The position numbers and the translations under genes were made by a program. Positions 10,356 to 17,991 of a stretch of 64,000 bases of DNA are shown one piece after another (within the stretch, counting starts at the first letter, position 1; each line of letters starts with the position of its first letter). Below the pieces are notes generated by a model. That model worked only from the letters and a program-made list of their open reading frames with translations. It searched no databases and had not been told where the DNA came from. The DNA is from Mesorhizobium tianshanense. Its GTDB lineage: Bacteria > Pseudomonadota > Alphaproteobacteria > Rhizobiales > Rhizobiaceae. The stretch is taken from contig NZ_VLKT01000024.1 of the NCBI RefSeq assembly GCF_007830515.1, positions 50,780 to 114,779 of the forward strand. Direction: 5' to 3'.

Positions 10356-11380
10356 CCTTCCTGCGCGATCGCAACCCGGCGCCCGGTTTCGGCGCTTTCG
10401 ATCGCGGCAAAGACCATGGCCAGGCTCTTGATGTTGTCGGCGCCGCGCGTCTCCGGCTCGCTGCCGGTCTCAATGGCGCGCACAAAATCCTGGATGATGC
10501 CGAGATGGCCGCCGATGCGGTCTCTCGGATCGAGCGGCGGCACGGCGAGCGGCTCGGTGCGATCGAACAGGCCCTCGCGGATAGGCCGCGCGACTTCCGC
10601 CCTCAGCCCGTCCTCACCATCCCAGACCAGGCTGCCGTGCTCGGCGACGATGCGCCACGTGCTCTCCCAGCTGGTGCGGAACCCGTCGGCGCACCAGGAG
10701 CCCGCATAGGTGAACAGTCTGCCGCCGCCGAGCTCGAAGATTGCGGTGGCCGACGATCCCTGCCGGTACCAGGAATTGGCCGGCTCCCATTCCTGGCAAT
10801 AAACGCTCGCCGGCTCACCACCGACCATGTAGCGGGCGGCGTCGAAAGTGTGGATCGCCATGTCGAGCAGCAGCACATGGGGCATCTCCTCGCGAAACCC
10901 GCCGAAATGCGGCGCGACGAAGAATTCGGCGTGGATGCTGGTCGCAGCACCGATGGCGCCGGAGTCGAGAAAGCGCCGGATGCGCCTGACATTGGCGACG
11001 TAGCGGCGATTCTGGACGACGGCATGGACTCGGCCGGCGCGCCGGGCAGCCTCGACGATGGCGCGCGCGTTCTCAGGGCTGTCAGCCAGCGGCTTCTCCG
11101 TCAGGAGATGGCAATGATGGGCAAACGCGGAGAGCGCGACCTCGCGCCGGGCCGCCGGAACCACGACGTCGAACACTGCGTCGGGCTTGGTTTGGTCGAG
11201 CACGGCGTCAAGATTGGTTCCGATGATAGCGCCGGCAAGCTCATATTCGCGCGCCCTCACCTTCGCCCTATCGGCGGCGAGGTCGACCAGGCCAACGATA
11301 GCCAACCCGTCGATCTGCCTCGCCGCATCGAGCCAGTGCTTGCTCATCGCTCCGCAGCCGACCAGGACGACATCCATCAT
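10352..11380 (-). CDS. Gfo/Idh/MocA family oxidoreductase
   Basis: NAD(P)-dependent sugar or inositol-type dehydrogenase. The N-terminal Rossmann fold starts MMDVVLVGCGAMSKHWL, and LTEKPLADSPENA is the conserved EKP motif of the family. The C-terminal alpha/beta domain includes HTFDAARYMVGG, with the catalytic-type His. At 342 aa it has the usual length. It is the first gene of the transporter operon, and two operator-like palindromes lie 60-88 bp upstream of its start, so it is presumably repressed by the divergent LacI-family protein. The specific sugar cannot be named. Confidence 0.9.
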   Translation of the reverse strand: MMDVVLVGCGAMSKHWLDAARQIDGLAIVGLVDLAADRAKVRAREYELAGAIIGTNLDAVLDQTKPDAVFDVVVPAARREVALSAFAHHCHLLTEKPLADSPENARAIVEAARRAGRVHAVVQNRRYVANVRRIRRFLDSGAIGAATSIHAEFFVAPHFGGFREEMPHVLLLDMAIHTFDAARYMVGGEPASVYCQEWEPANSWYRQGSSATAIFELGGGRLFTYAGSWCADGFRTSWESTWRIVAEHGSLVWDGEDGLRAEVARPIREGLFDRTEPLAVPPLDPRDRIGGHLGIIQDFVRAIETGSEPETRGADNIKSLAMVFAAIESAETGRRVAIAQEG

Positions 11381-11440
11381 CCACCGCTCCTCCTCCGCTC
11401 GGCCCCTCCAGACCGATCGTCACGGCATTCACGGCGTGAC

Positions 11441-11468
11441 CGTAAACGTTTTTCCGTAAACGTTTACG
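11441..11468. promoter_or_regulatory. Two tandem LacI-family operator-like sites
   Basis: The perfect 14-bp palindrome CGTAAACGTTTACG occupies 11455-11468, with the central CG typical of LacI-family operators. Directly before it, 11441-11454 reads CGTAAACGTTTTTC, the same site with its last arm degraded, so the two centres are 14 bp apart. They lie between the divergent oxidoreductase operon and the LacI-type gene, suggesting joint control and autoregulation. Confidence 0.8.
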
Positions 11469-11577
11469 AGAACACACCCGTAGGCGTAGAATGTCAATCG
11501 GCCGCTCGCGAAAATCACCTTTATCGCCTTGGCCTGAAGAGCGGCCGGTGATAGCCAGGCAAGGGGAGAACCGTCCT

Positions 11578-12603
11578 TTGGCGTCCAGCATCCACGACCT
11601 TGCGCGTCACCTGAACATTTCGATCGGCACCGTGTCGCGCGCGCTCAACGGCCGTGCCGACGTCAATGCCGACACGCGCCAGCGCGTGCTCGATGCGGCG
11701 GCAAAGCTGAATTATTCGCCGAACCAGTCCGGCCGCAGCCTGCGGCGCGGCGCCACCCATTCGATCGCCTTCATGCTGCAGCCGCATCCGGGCGACCAGC
11801 AATATGGCGAACCGTTCTTCATTCCGTTCCTGACCGGGCTGCAGGCGAAACTCGCCGAAAGCGGGCTCGACCTGATCGTGGTGATGGGGGCGCCGGGCGA
11901 CTATCAGCAGGAGCGCCTGCGCCGGGTGGTCGAGACGCGCCGGGCCGATGCGGTGGTGCTGGCCTGGACGCGGCGCGAGGACGAACGCATCGACTATCTG
12001 ACCAGGGTCGGCTTCCCCTTCGCGACGCTCGGCCGCAGCCGCTCCGGCGGCAAATCCTACCCGTCGCTCGACCTCGATTTCGAAAAGGCCGGGGCCGAAG
12101 CGGTCGACCGCCTGGTGGCGCGCGGCCACCGCCGCATCGCCGCCATCCGCCCGTCCCTCAGCCTCAATTTCGGCTATCTGTTCCTGGCCGGCTATCGCAA
12201 GGCCCTGGGGCGGCACGGCATCGAGGTCGACCCTGGGTTGATCGCGGAAGGCTTCATCAACGAGGCCGGCGGCTACGAAGTGACGCCGCAGGTGATGCGC
12301 TCCAAGGACCCGCCAACCGCGATCATCTTCAACAATGACGCGATGGCGCTAGGCGGCTGCAAGGCGCTGGCCGAGATGGGCGTCAAGCCGGGCCACGACA
12401 TTGCGGTGATCGTCATCGTCGACACGCCGCTGTGCAGCTATTTTTCACCGGCGCTAACCGCCTTCCGCCCTCCCCTGGAGCCGATGGGACGGCGGCTGGC
12501 CGAAATGCTGCTGGCCTCGATCCCGGCCTTCGCCGGCGCCGAAGGCGCGCGGATCATCCGCGAGGTCTGGCCGCTGGAGCTGATCGCGCGCGACAGCGAT
12601 TGA
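11578..12603 (+). CDS. LacI family transcriptional regulator
   Basis: DNA-binding repressor with an N-terminal LacI helix-turn-helix (SSIHDLARHLNISIGTVSRALNG, then NADTRQRVLDAAAKLNYSPN with the hinge) and a periplasmic-binding-protein-like sensor domain. I place the start at TTG 11578, behind AAGGGGAG, giving 341 aa beginning MASSIHDLARHL as in family members. The frame is open back to 11491, but that part would overlap the operator-proximal region and does not resemble the family. Divergent from the sugar transport operon, which it probably controls through the palindromes at 11441-11468. Confidence 0.9.
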   Translation: MASSIHDLARHLNISIGTVSRALNGRADVNADTRQRVLDAAAKLNYSPNQSGRSLRRGATHSIAFMLQPHPGDQQYGEPFFIPFLTGLQAKLAESGLDLIVVMGAPGDYQQERLRRVVETRRADAVVLAWTRREDERIDYLTRVGFPFATLGRSRSGGKSYPSLDLDFEKAGAEAVDRLVARGHRRIAAIRPSLSLNFGYLFLAGYRKALGRHGIEVDPGLIAEGFINEAGGYEVTPQVMRSKDPPTAIIFNNDAMALGGCKALAEMGVKPGHDIAVIVIVDTPLCSYFSPALTAFRPPLEPMGRRLAEMLLASIPAFAGAEGARIIREVWPLELIARDSD

Positions 12604-12744
12604 TGATGGACGCACTCACCTTCCCCCTCGTTGTTCGGTGAGGAAGCGCAGCGACCGCAAGGGAAAGATCTCTACGTCCTGGTCGCCATGATCTGACTGA
12701 TGCCGGACACGCGGTTCGAAAAGCAGATCGATAAATAGGCCTGC

Positions 12745-13026
12745 CTATCCTCGCATCGCCTTCAGCTTTTCCGCGACCGAGCCCGCGAGGTCGGCGTAAC
12801 GCTCTTCCAGCCGCTCGGCCGCCTTGATCACCGAAAAATCATGGCCGAATTTCTCCAGCGCCATGCGCAGCTTCTCGACGAACTCCGCCTGTTTTTCGAG
12901 TGCCGAAAACAGCGTCTTCACTTGCGTTTCGCTGATGTCCGGATTGGCGAGCATTTGCGACACTTCGCGGCCCATCTGGTCGCCGGTGGCGGTCTGTTCT
13001 TTCAGGATCTCGATCCAGTCGGTCAA
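12745..13026 (-). CDS. Small hypothetical protein, helical
   Basis: A 93-aa protein of unknown function. The reading frame is open upstream to 13137, but AAGGAG is followed 9 nt later by TTG at 13026, giving MTDWIEILKEQ. The sequence is charged and leucine/alanine rich with predicted long helices (QVKTLFSALEKQAEFVEKLRMALEKF and AERLEERYADLAGSVAEKLKAM), so it may be a coiled coil. No signal peptide or membrane segment is seen. It is divergent from the SDR gene at 13161. I do not recognise the family. Confidence 0.6.
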   Translation of the reverse strand: MTDWIEILKEQTATGDQMGREVSQMLANPDISETQVKTLFSALEKQAEFVEKLRMALEKFGHDFSVIKAAERLEERYADLAGSVAEKLKAMRG

Positions 13027-13160
13027 TCGGTAAATCTCCTTCTTGCGCGGACAGCATGCGCAGCGCCTGCCGATGCGGTCAACCCGAGGACGCCGAAGCG
13101 GGCTTGCGCGAACCCCTCGCCGCGCTAAGTTCGGCACAGCTTGAACGAGGACACTCCCCC

Positions 13161-14027
13161 ATGACCGCCGACGCCGAAATCCAGACCGCCTTGCCTGCGC
13201 TTTCCTCCGGCAATGTCGCCGTCATCACCGGCGGCGCCAGCGGCATCGGCCTTGCCGCGGCCAAGCGGCTGGCGGCAATGGGCCTGAGAATCGTGCTGGC
13301 CGATATTGGCGGCGCGCGGCTCGATGAGGCTGCCCGCGCCGTCGCCGCGATCGCCGGTGACAGCGCGTTGCTCGCTGTCGCCACCGACGTCGCGAAAGCC
13401 GACGACGTCGACCGGCTGGCGGAGAAGGCATTCGGCACGTTCGGCAGCGTGTCGCTGCTGATGAACAATGCCGGCGTCGGCAACAATCCCGGCAAGCCGT
13501 GGGAGAACCGCGACGCCTGGAAGCGGCTGCTGGATATCAATTTCTGGGGCGTCGTCCATGGCGTCGAGGCCTTCGCGCCGCGCATGCTGGCCACGGGGAG
13601 GCCTGGCCTGATCGTCAACACCGGCTCCAAGCAAGGCATCACCACGCCGCCCGGCAACCTTGCCTACAACGTTTCCAAGGCGGGCGTGAAGACCTTCACA
13701 GAAGGCCTGGCACACGCACTGCGCAACGAGCCCGGCGCAAAGGTTGCTGCGCATCTGCTCATTCCGGGGTTCACTTTTACCGGCCTTACCGAAGGTGCGA
13801 CCGAAAAGCCCGCCGGCGCCTGGACCGGCGAGCAGGTAGTCGACTTCATGCTGGCCGCGCTGGTGCGTGGCGATTTCTACATCCTGTGTCCCGACAACGA
13901 GGCGACGCGGCCCATGGACGAAAAGCGTATGGCCTGGGCGATCGGCGACATCATCGAAAACCGCCCTGCTCTGTCGCGCTGGCACCCGGACCACAAGGCC
14001 GCCTTTAAGACGTTTATGGAGAGCTGA
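13161..14027 (+). CDS. Short-chain dehydrogenase/reductase (SDR)
   Basis: Classical SDR oxidoreductase of 288 aa. The cofactor loop TGGASGIG is at about residues 25-32, NNAG follows at about residue 107, and a Tyr-x-x-x-Lys active site appears in LAYNVSKAG. The Asp after the second beta strand (LADIGG) suggests NAD preference. ATG 13161 is preceded by GAGG; the open frame reaches back to 13056 without family similarity. It ends 3 bp before the stop of the convergent iron-permease-like gene. Substrate unknown. Confidence 0.9.
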   Translation: MTADAEIQTALPALSSGNVAVITGGASGIGLAAAKRLAAMGLRIVLADIGGARLDEAARAVAAIAGDSALLAVATDVAKADDVDRLAEKAFGTFGSVSLLMNNAGVGNNPGKPWENRDAWKRLLDINFWGVVHGVEAFAPRMLATGRPGLIVNTGSKQGITTPPGNLAYNVSKAGVKTFTEGLAHALRNEPGAKVAAHLLIPGFTFTGLTEGATEKPAGAWTGEQVVDFMLAALVRGDFYILCPDNEATRPMDEKRMAWAIGDIIENRPALSRWHPDHKAAFKTFMES

Positions 14028-14030
14028 CGC

Positions 14031-14459
14031 TCACGCCGCTTGCTTCTTCGAGCCGCGTTTTTGCGCCGTGGCCTTCTTGACGGCCGTCTCCGCGATCTTC
14101 CGGTCATGGCGCTTCGCCGCTTCTTCGCATTTGGCGCGAATCTCCTCGACCTCGGATTCGGTCAGGTGCTCGATGCCGATAAAGGTGTTGTGCGCTTTGC
14201 CGGCCCGGATCAACTCGTCGAGTTTCGTCTGGATCGCTGCGCCATCACGGTTCTGGGTGTTTTGGATGAGAAACACCATCAGGAAGGTGACGATCGTCGT
14301 GCCTGTGTTGATGATGAGCTGCCATGTGTCCGAAAAGCCGAAAATCGGCCCGCTTGACGCCCAGACAACGACGATTAGGAAACAGATGGCGAATGTCGAC
14401 GGCAGGCCGGCGAGATGGGCGACGTAGTTGGCGATCTTCGTGAAACGCTTCTCGATCAT
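14031..14459 (-). CDS. Low-affinity iron permease family membrane protein
   Basis: A 142-aa inner-membrane protein of the low-affinity iron permease family (PF04120-like). Two hydrophobic segments (STFAICFLIVVVWASSGPIF and IINTGTTIVTFLMVFLI) are followed by the family-typical QNTQNRDGAAIQTKLDEL and a long charged, Lys-rich C-terminal tail. ATG 14459 (MIEKRFTKIANYVAHLAG) is favoured; a TTG five codons earlier is possible. No clear Shine-Dalgarno is seen. A direct role in iron uptake in bacteria is not established for this family. Confidence 0.8.
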   Translation of the reverse strand: MIEKRFTKIANYVAHLAGLPSTFAICFLIVVVWASSGPIFGFSDTWQLIINTGTTIVTFLMVFLIQNTQNRDGAAIQTKLDELIRAGKAHNTFIGIEHLTESEVEEIRAKCEEAAKRHDRKIAETAVKKATAQKRGSKKQAA

Positions 14460-14542
14460 GGCAGGAAGAAACAACTAACCAGCGCTCTGGTTCCCTGAAA
14501 AAAGGGATTCCACGGGCACAACCGTGCACGCACCCCGCAAAG

Positions 14543-15184
14543 TCAGGGGATGTCGTTTTCCCAGCGATCGAGAAAGGCCTCGATCGGCATGGCCTGCATG
14601 TCGGGGATGGCCCTGGCCAGTTTCTCGACCGGCCAGTCCCACCAAGCGAGGCGTTCGATCCGCGAGGCAACATCCGCGGCGAAACGCTGCCGCAACGGGC
14701 TGGCCGGAACGCCGGCGACGATGGCATAGGACGGCACGTCGCGCGTCACCACCGCATTGGCGCCGACGATCGCGCCATTGCCGATGCTCACATCAGGCAT
14801 GATCACCGCGCCATGGCCGATCCAGACATCGTGGCCGATGCTGACGGTTTGCGCCCGCCGCCGCTCCCGGAACGCCGCGTCGACGCCCAGCCAGCGAAAA
14901 TACTCGTTCGGCCGGTAGCTGACCTTGTGCTGGGTCAGCCGCTCTATCGGATGCTCCAGCGCGTTGATGCGGCTGTTGGCGGCGATCGAACAGAATTTGC
15001 CCGTTGTCGTGTAGATCGCCTCGGCATGACGTTCGAAATAGGAGAAGTCGCCGACCGACACCTCGCGCAGGATGACCCGTTCGCCGATCGAGGCGTAGCG
15101 TCCAAGCTTGCACGCCTTCAATTCCGCGGTCGGATGAATGCGCGGCTCGGAATCCTTGGCGACAAGATTTTCGGGACGATCCAT
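14543..15184 (-). CDS. Hexapeptide-repeat acetyltransferase (DapH/DapD/GlmU-related; phosphonate-type family)
   Basis: A left-handed beta-helix acyltransferase of 213 aa. Hexapeptide repeats run from about residue 20 (KACKLGRYASIGERVILREVSVGDFSYF) and again at SIGHDVWIGHGAVIMPDVSIGNGAIVGANAVVT, with the catalytic-type His in IGHGA. The segment EHPIERLTQHKVSYRPNEYF and the C-terminal WWDWPVEKLARAIPDMQ resemble the transferase family found in phosphonate operons, but no phn genes are nearby. ATG at 15184 is used although the frame opens at 15268; upstream codons overlap two hairpins. The acceptor is unknown. Confidence 0.85.
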   Translation of the reverse strand: MDRPENLVAKDSEPRIHPTAELKACKLGRYASIGERVILREVSVGDFSYFERHAEAIYTTTGKFCSIAANSRINALEHPIERLTQHKVSYRPNEYFRWLGVDAAFRERRRAQTVSIGHDVWIGHGAVIMPDVSIGNGAIVGANAVVTRDVPSYAIVAGVPASPLRQRFAADVASRIERLAWWDWPVEKLARAIPDMQAMPIEAFLDRWENDIP

Positions 15185-15205
15185 GCCAGCGGCTTTACTC
15201 CCGCG

Positions 15206-15271
15206 CAATTGCTCCCGCAAGGCGGGAGCAATTGTCGCGTCGCCGATTGGTCCCGCAAGCGGGACCAATCG
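15206..15271. repeat. Pair of perfect 13-bp-stem hairpins
   Basis: Hairpin 1: CAATTGCTCCCGC (15206-15218), loop AAG, then its complement at 15222-15234. Hairpin 2: CGATTGGTCCCGC (15244-15256), loop AA, then its complement at 15259-15271. The stems have equal length and related but different sequences. They sit between creA and the acetyltransferase gene, both on the minus strand. There is no T-run after them, so an intrinsic terminator is uncertain; a small repeat family or an RNA-processing signal is possible. Confidence 0.75.
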
Positions 15272-15292
15272 TCCGTCACCTGTTGCGAGAGC

Positions 15293-15781
15293 CTATTTCG
15301 GCTTGCCGTTGGTCCACACAGCATTTTGGCCGTAGAGCGGTACGGTGGTGACCGACATTTTCGCCGAACCGTCCTGCACCTGGCGCGAATGCGACAGGTA
15401 GATCAGCGTCTCATTGGTTTTGTCGTAGATGCGGTTCACCACCTGCTTCTTCCAGATCAGGCTGATGCCTTGCTTGAACACTTCCTCGCCGGCCTCGCTC
15501 ATGTCGATGTCGCCGATGGTGATCGGCCCGGTCTGGCGGCAGGAGATCGAGGAATCGGACGGATCCTCGAACCAGTTGCCCTTCTGCAGGCGGTCGATCA
15601 CGCCACGGTCGAAATAGGAGACGTGGCAGGTCACGCCTTCGACCTTGGGGTCCTTGATCGCCTCGACGATGATGTCGTTGCCGAGCCAGTCGACGCCGAC
15701 CTTGCCAACCTCCTGGGCGACAGCCGCACCGGCGCCAACGACAAGGCATGCGGCCAAGGCGCCGCCGATTAGTTTTAGCAA
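15293..15781 (-). CDS. creA: CreA family protein, exported
   Basis: CreA-like protein of unknown function, 162 aa. An AGGAGG 5 nt before a TTG at 15781 decides the start, giving a signal peptide (KLIGGALAACLVVGAGAAVAQ) with cleavage after AVA or AQ. The mature part has VGKVGVDWLGNDIIVEAIKDPKVEGVTCHVSYFD and CRQTGPI, conserved in CreA proteins. Two Cys residues could form a periplasmic disulfide. The open frame back to 15880 has no family similarity. Confidence 0.88.
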   Translation of the reverse strand: MLKLIGGALAACLVVGAGAAVAQEVGKVGVDWLGNDIIVEAIKDPKVEGVTCHVSYFDRGVIDRLQKGNWFEDPSDSSISCRQTGPITIGDIDMSEAGEEVFKQGISLIWKKQVVNRIYDKTNETLIYLSHSRQVQDGSAKMSVTTVPLYGQNAVWTNGKPK

Positions 15782-15984
15782 GGAAGCCTCCTGCGGTTCG
15801 AGTTTTGCCGATCTCAGGTGGGACGGGCGGCAGCGCTTTGCAAGCAGATCACCTTTTGACCGGAATGCCGGTTGCGGCAACGCGACATCTTTGCGTGCAC
15901 GAGGTCAAACCGTTAAGAGTGTTCGCCGAAACAGGCTCCATGGCGCTGATATAGTGCAATGAAAATCACGGCGGACACCAATTG

Positions 15985-16563
15985 ATGATGCGTTCAATAC
16001 TGATCGGCATTCTCGTCCTGATGGCGGCAGGCATCGGCTGGCTCACCTTCGACTGGTACCGCGGGCATTACGGCGGCGAGCCGTTCGGCGCGCCGTTCAC
16101 GCTGGTCGACCAGAAGGGCGCTCCGGTCACCGAGGCCGCGTTTCGCGGCCAGCCCAGCGTCGTCTTCTTCGGCTTCACCCATTGCCCGGAAGTGTGCCCG
16201 ACCACGCTGTACGAACTGGCCGGCTGGCTGAAGACGATGGGGGACGACGGCAAGAACCTGCGCGCCTATTTCGTCTCGGTCGACCCGGAGCGCGACACGC
16301 CCGAAGTCATGAACGCCTATATCAGCAATTTCTCCGACCGCATTCTTGGCATCACCGGCGATCCGGACAAGGTCCACGCCATGGCCAAATCCTTCGGCAT
16401 CTATTCCAAGAAGGTCGATACGGGCGACGGCGACTACACGATGGACCACACCGCTTCGGTGCTGCTGCTCAACGCCAGGGGCGACTTTGCCGGCACCATC
16501 GCCTATGGCGAGAGCCCGGACACCGCCATCGCCAAGCTGAAGCGGCTGGCGGCGGAAGGTTAG
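15985..16563 (+). CDS. SCO1/SenC family protein (copper chaperone for cytochrome oxidase)
   Basis: Membrane-anchored thioredoxin-fold protein that would deliver copper to the CuA site of cytochrome c oxidase. One N-terminal membrane segment (SILIGILVLMAAGIGWLTF) anchors a periplasmic domain. The Cu-binding CPEVCP motif and the later His in YTMDHTASVLL are present, as is the family-typical YFVSVDPERDTPEVMNAY. The start is ATG 15985 (or 15988); a TTG directly before is less likely. 192 aa. It stands alone here, without cox genes. Confidence 0.92.
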   Translation: MMRSILIGILVLMAAGIGWLTFDWYRGHYGGEPFGAPFTLVDQKGAPVTEAAFRGQPSVVFFGFTHCPEVCPTTLYELAGWLKTMGDDGKNLRAYFVSVDPERDTPEVMNAYISNFSDRILGITGDPDKVHAMAKSFGIYSKKVDTGDGDYTMDHTASVLLLNARGDFAGTIAYGESPDTAIAKLKRLAAEG

Positions 16564-16564
16564 T

Positions 16565-16635
16565 GCATGATCCCGAAGAAGCATGCCCTCGGGCCTGACC
16601 CGTGGGTGGGAACCGGTTTTCGGATAAGATCATGC
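16565..16635. repeat. Interspersed palindromic repeat (GCATGATC-type)
   Basis: GCATGATCCCGAA at 16565-16577 faces TTCGG at 16619-16623 and GATCATGC at 16628-16635, enclosing GGGAACCGG. The arrangement matches a repeat I know to be widespread between rhizobial genes. It lies directly after the SCO stop codon and its right end contains the ATG at 16632 that an automatic caller might take as the start of prmA. Confidence 0.7.
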
Positions 16636-16655
16636 TCAAACCAGACCACCGTTTG

Positions 16656-17528
16656 ATGACCCAGACGCGGCTTTATTTCACCACCGGCAAGAGCGAGGCC
16701 GACCGCATCTTCGCGGCGTTCGAAGCGGCCTTCGAGGACGAAGGCCTGCCGATCGCCGTGCTGGAGATCGATGAGGATCGCGACATCCACGAAGTGTCGC
16801 TCTACGCCGACGGCGATGTCGATGCCATCGAGGCGCGCGTGAAGGAGATTCTCGCCGGGCTTGCCCTTTCGCGGCCGATCGCGCGGGAGGCCGTGCCGGA
16901 TGTCGACTGGGTTGCGCGCTCGCTGGAGGGATTGAAGCCGGTGCGTGCCGGCCGTTTCTTCGTTCACGGCGCGCATGACCGCAGGAAGCGCCGCAGCGGC
17001 GAACTCGCCATCGAGATCGAAGCGGGTCTCGCCTTCGGCACCGGCCATCACGGCACCACCGCTGGCTGCCTTGAAATGCTGGATCAGGTCGTGCGGCGCG
17101 AGCGCCCGCGCAACGCGCTCGACCTCGGCACCGGCAGCGCGGTGCTGGCCATCGCGCTGGCGAAGCTCGCGCATATCTCGGTGCTGGCGACCGACATCGA
17201 TCCGGTCGCCATAAAGGTCGCCGCCGCCAATGCGCAGCTCAACCATGTCAAGGCGCTCATCGAAACGGTGACGGCGCCGGGCTTCCACAATCCGATCTTC
17301 GCCGCGCGCGGCCCTTTCGACCTCATCGTCGCCAACATATTGGCGCGGCCGCTGATGCGGCTGGCGCCGGAAATGGCCGGGCATATCGCCCTGGGCGGTT
17401 CGATCGTGCTGTCGGGCATCCTCGACCGGCAGCGCAACGCCGTGGTCTCGGCCTATGTCGGCCAGCAATTCCGCCATGTCAGGACCTTGCATCGCGAGGG
17501 CTGGGTGACGATTCACCTCAAGCGGTGA
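16656..17528 (+). CDS. prmA: Ribosomal protein L11 methyltransferase
   Basis: SAM-dependent methyltransferase that trimethylates ribosomal protein L11. The SAM-binding motif ALDLGTGSAVLAIALAKL and the catalytic-type DLIVANILARPL are clear; FGTGHHGTTAGCLEML is the family signature. I prefer ATG 16656 (MTQTRLYFTTG, 290 aa). An earlier in-frame ATG at 16632 lies inside an interspersed repeat, so its use would mean that the repeat contributes eight residues. No strong Shine-Dalgarno distinguishes them. Confidence 0.9.
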   Translation: MTQTRLYFTTGKSEADRIFAAFEAAFEDEGLPIAVLEIDEDRDIHEVSLYADGDVDAIEARVKEILAGLALSRPIAREAVPDVDWVARSLEGLKPVRAGRFFVHGAHDRRKRRSGELAIEIEAGLAFGTGHHGTTAGCLEMLDQVVRRERPRNALDLGTGSAVLAIALAKLAHISVLATDIDPVAIKVAAANAQLNHVKALIETVTAPGFHNPIFAARGPFDLIVANILARPLMRLAPEMAGHIALGGSIVLSGILDRQRNAVVSAYVGQQFRHVRTLHREGWVTIHLKR

Positions 17529-17563
17529 CGCGCAGCGCCTTCAAACGCGAGCCGCAAGTTCGC

Positions 17564-17749
17564 TCAGAAGTAGGGCGACCTTGCCGTTCTCTTCAGTTCT
17601 TCGCGATCATAGCCGTGCGCTTTCAGCGTTTTGTCGTCAAAGCCGAGCAGAACGCCGCTCACATATCGGCGCGCTTCGCGCTGGCGCGATTCGATGAGAG
17701 CGTTCATGGCGCTTCTGAAAAATCCGGGTCTGGTTGAAATCGTGGACAT
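17564..17749 (-). CDS. DUF1127 domain-containing small protein
   Basis: A 61-aa protein ending in the arginine-rich DUF1127-type pattern (ESRQREARRYVSGVLLGFDDKTLKAHGYDREEL). ATG 17749 is preceded by AAGGAG. The upstream open frame to 17944 does not look coding. In other alphaproteobacteria small DUF1127 proteins affect RNA turnover and phosphate or carbon metabolism; whether this one does is inference. It is divergent from the aminopeptidase P gene. Confidence 0.85.
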   Translation of the reverse strand: MSTISTRPGFFRSAMNALIESRQREARRYVSGVLLGFDDKTLKAHGYDREELKRTARSPYF

Positions 17750-17991
17750 GATGGTCTCCTTTGCAGGGCATAGGACTCGTTCCTCCACACTGGACAGGTA
17801 AGCTTTGCTGACCTGTTTGAAAATCGCTGTTTCTGCATGGCGTCTATGCGCAAAAGCGATGCTGCTGGACCGCGTCCAGCCGGCGCCGCACATCCCATTG
17901 GCATAAAAACCGCAGTGCTTTGATTTGCGCGTGATCCTTTCCAAAAATCGGACTCATGCGCTACGGTCACACCAGCATCCGAGGAGGCCAC

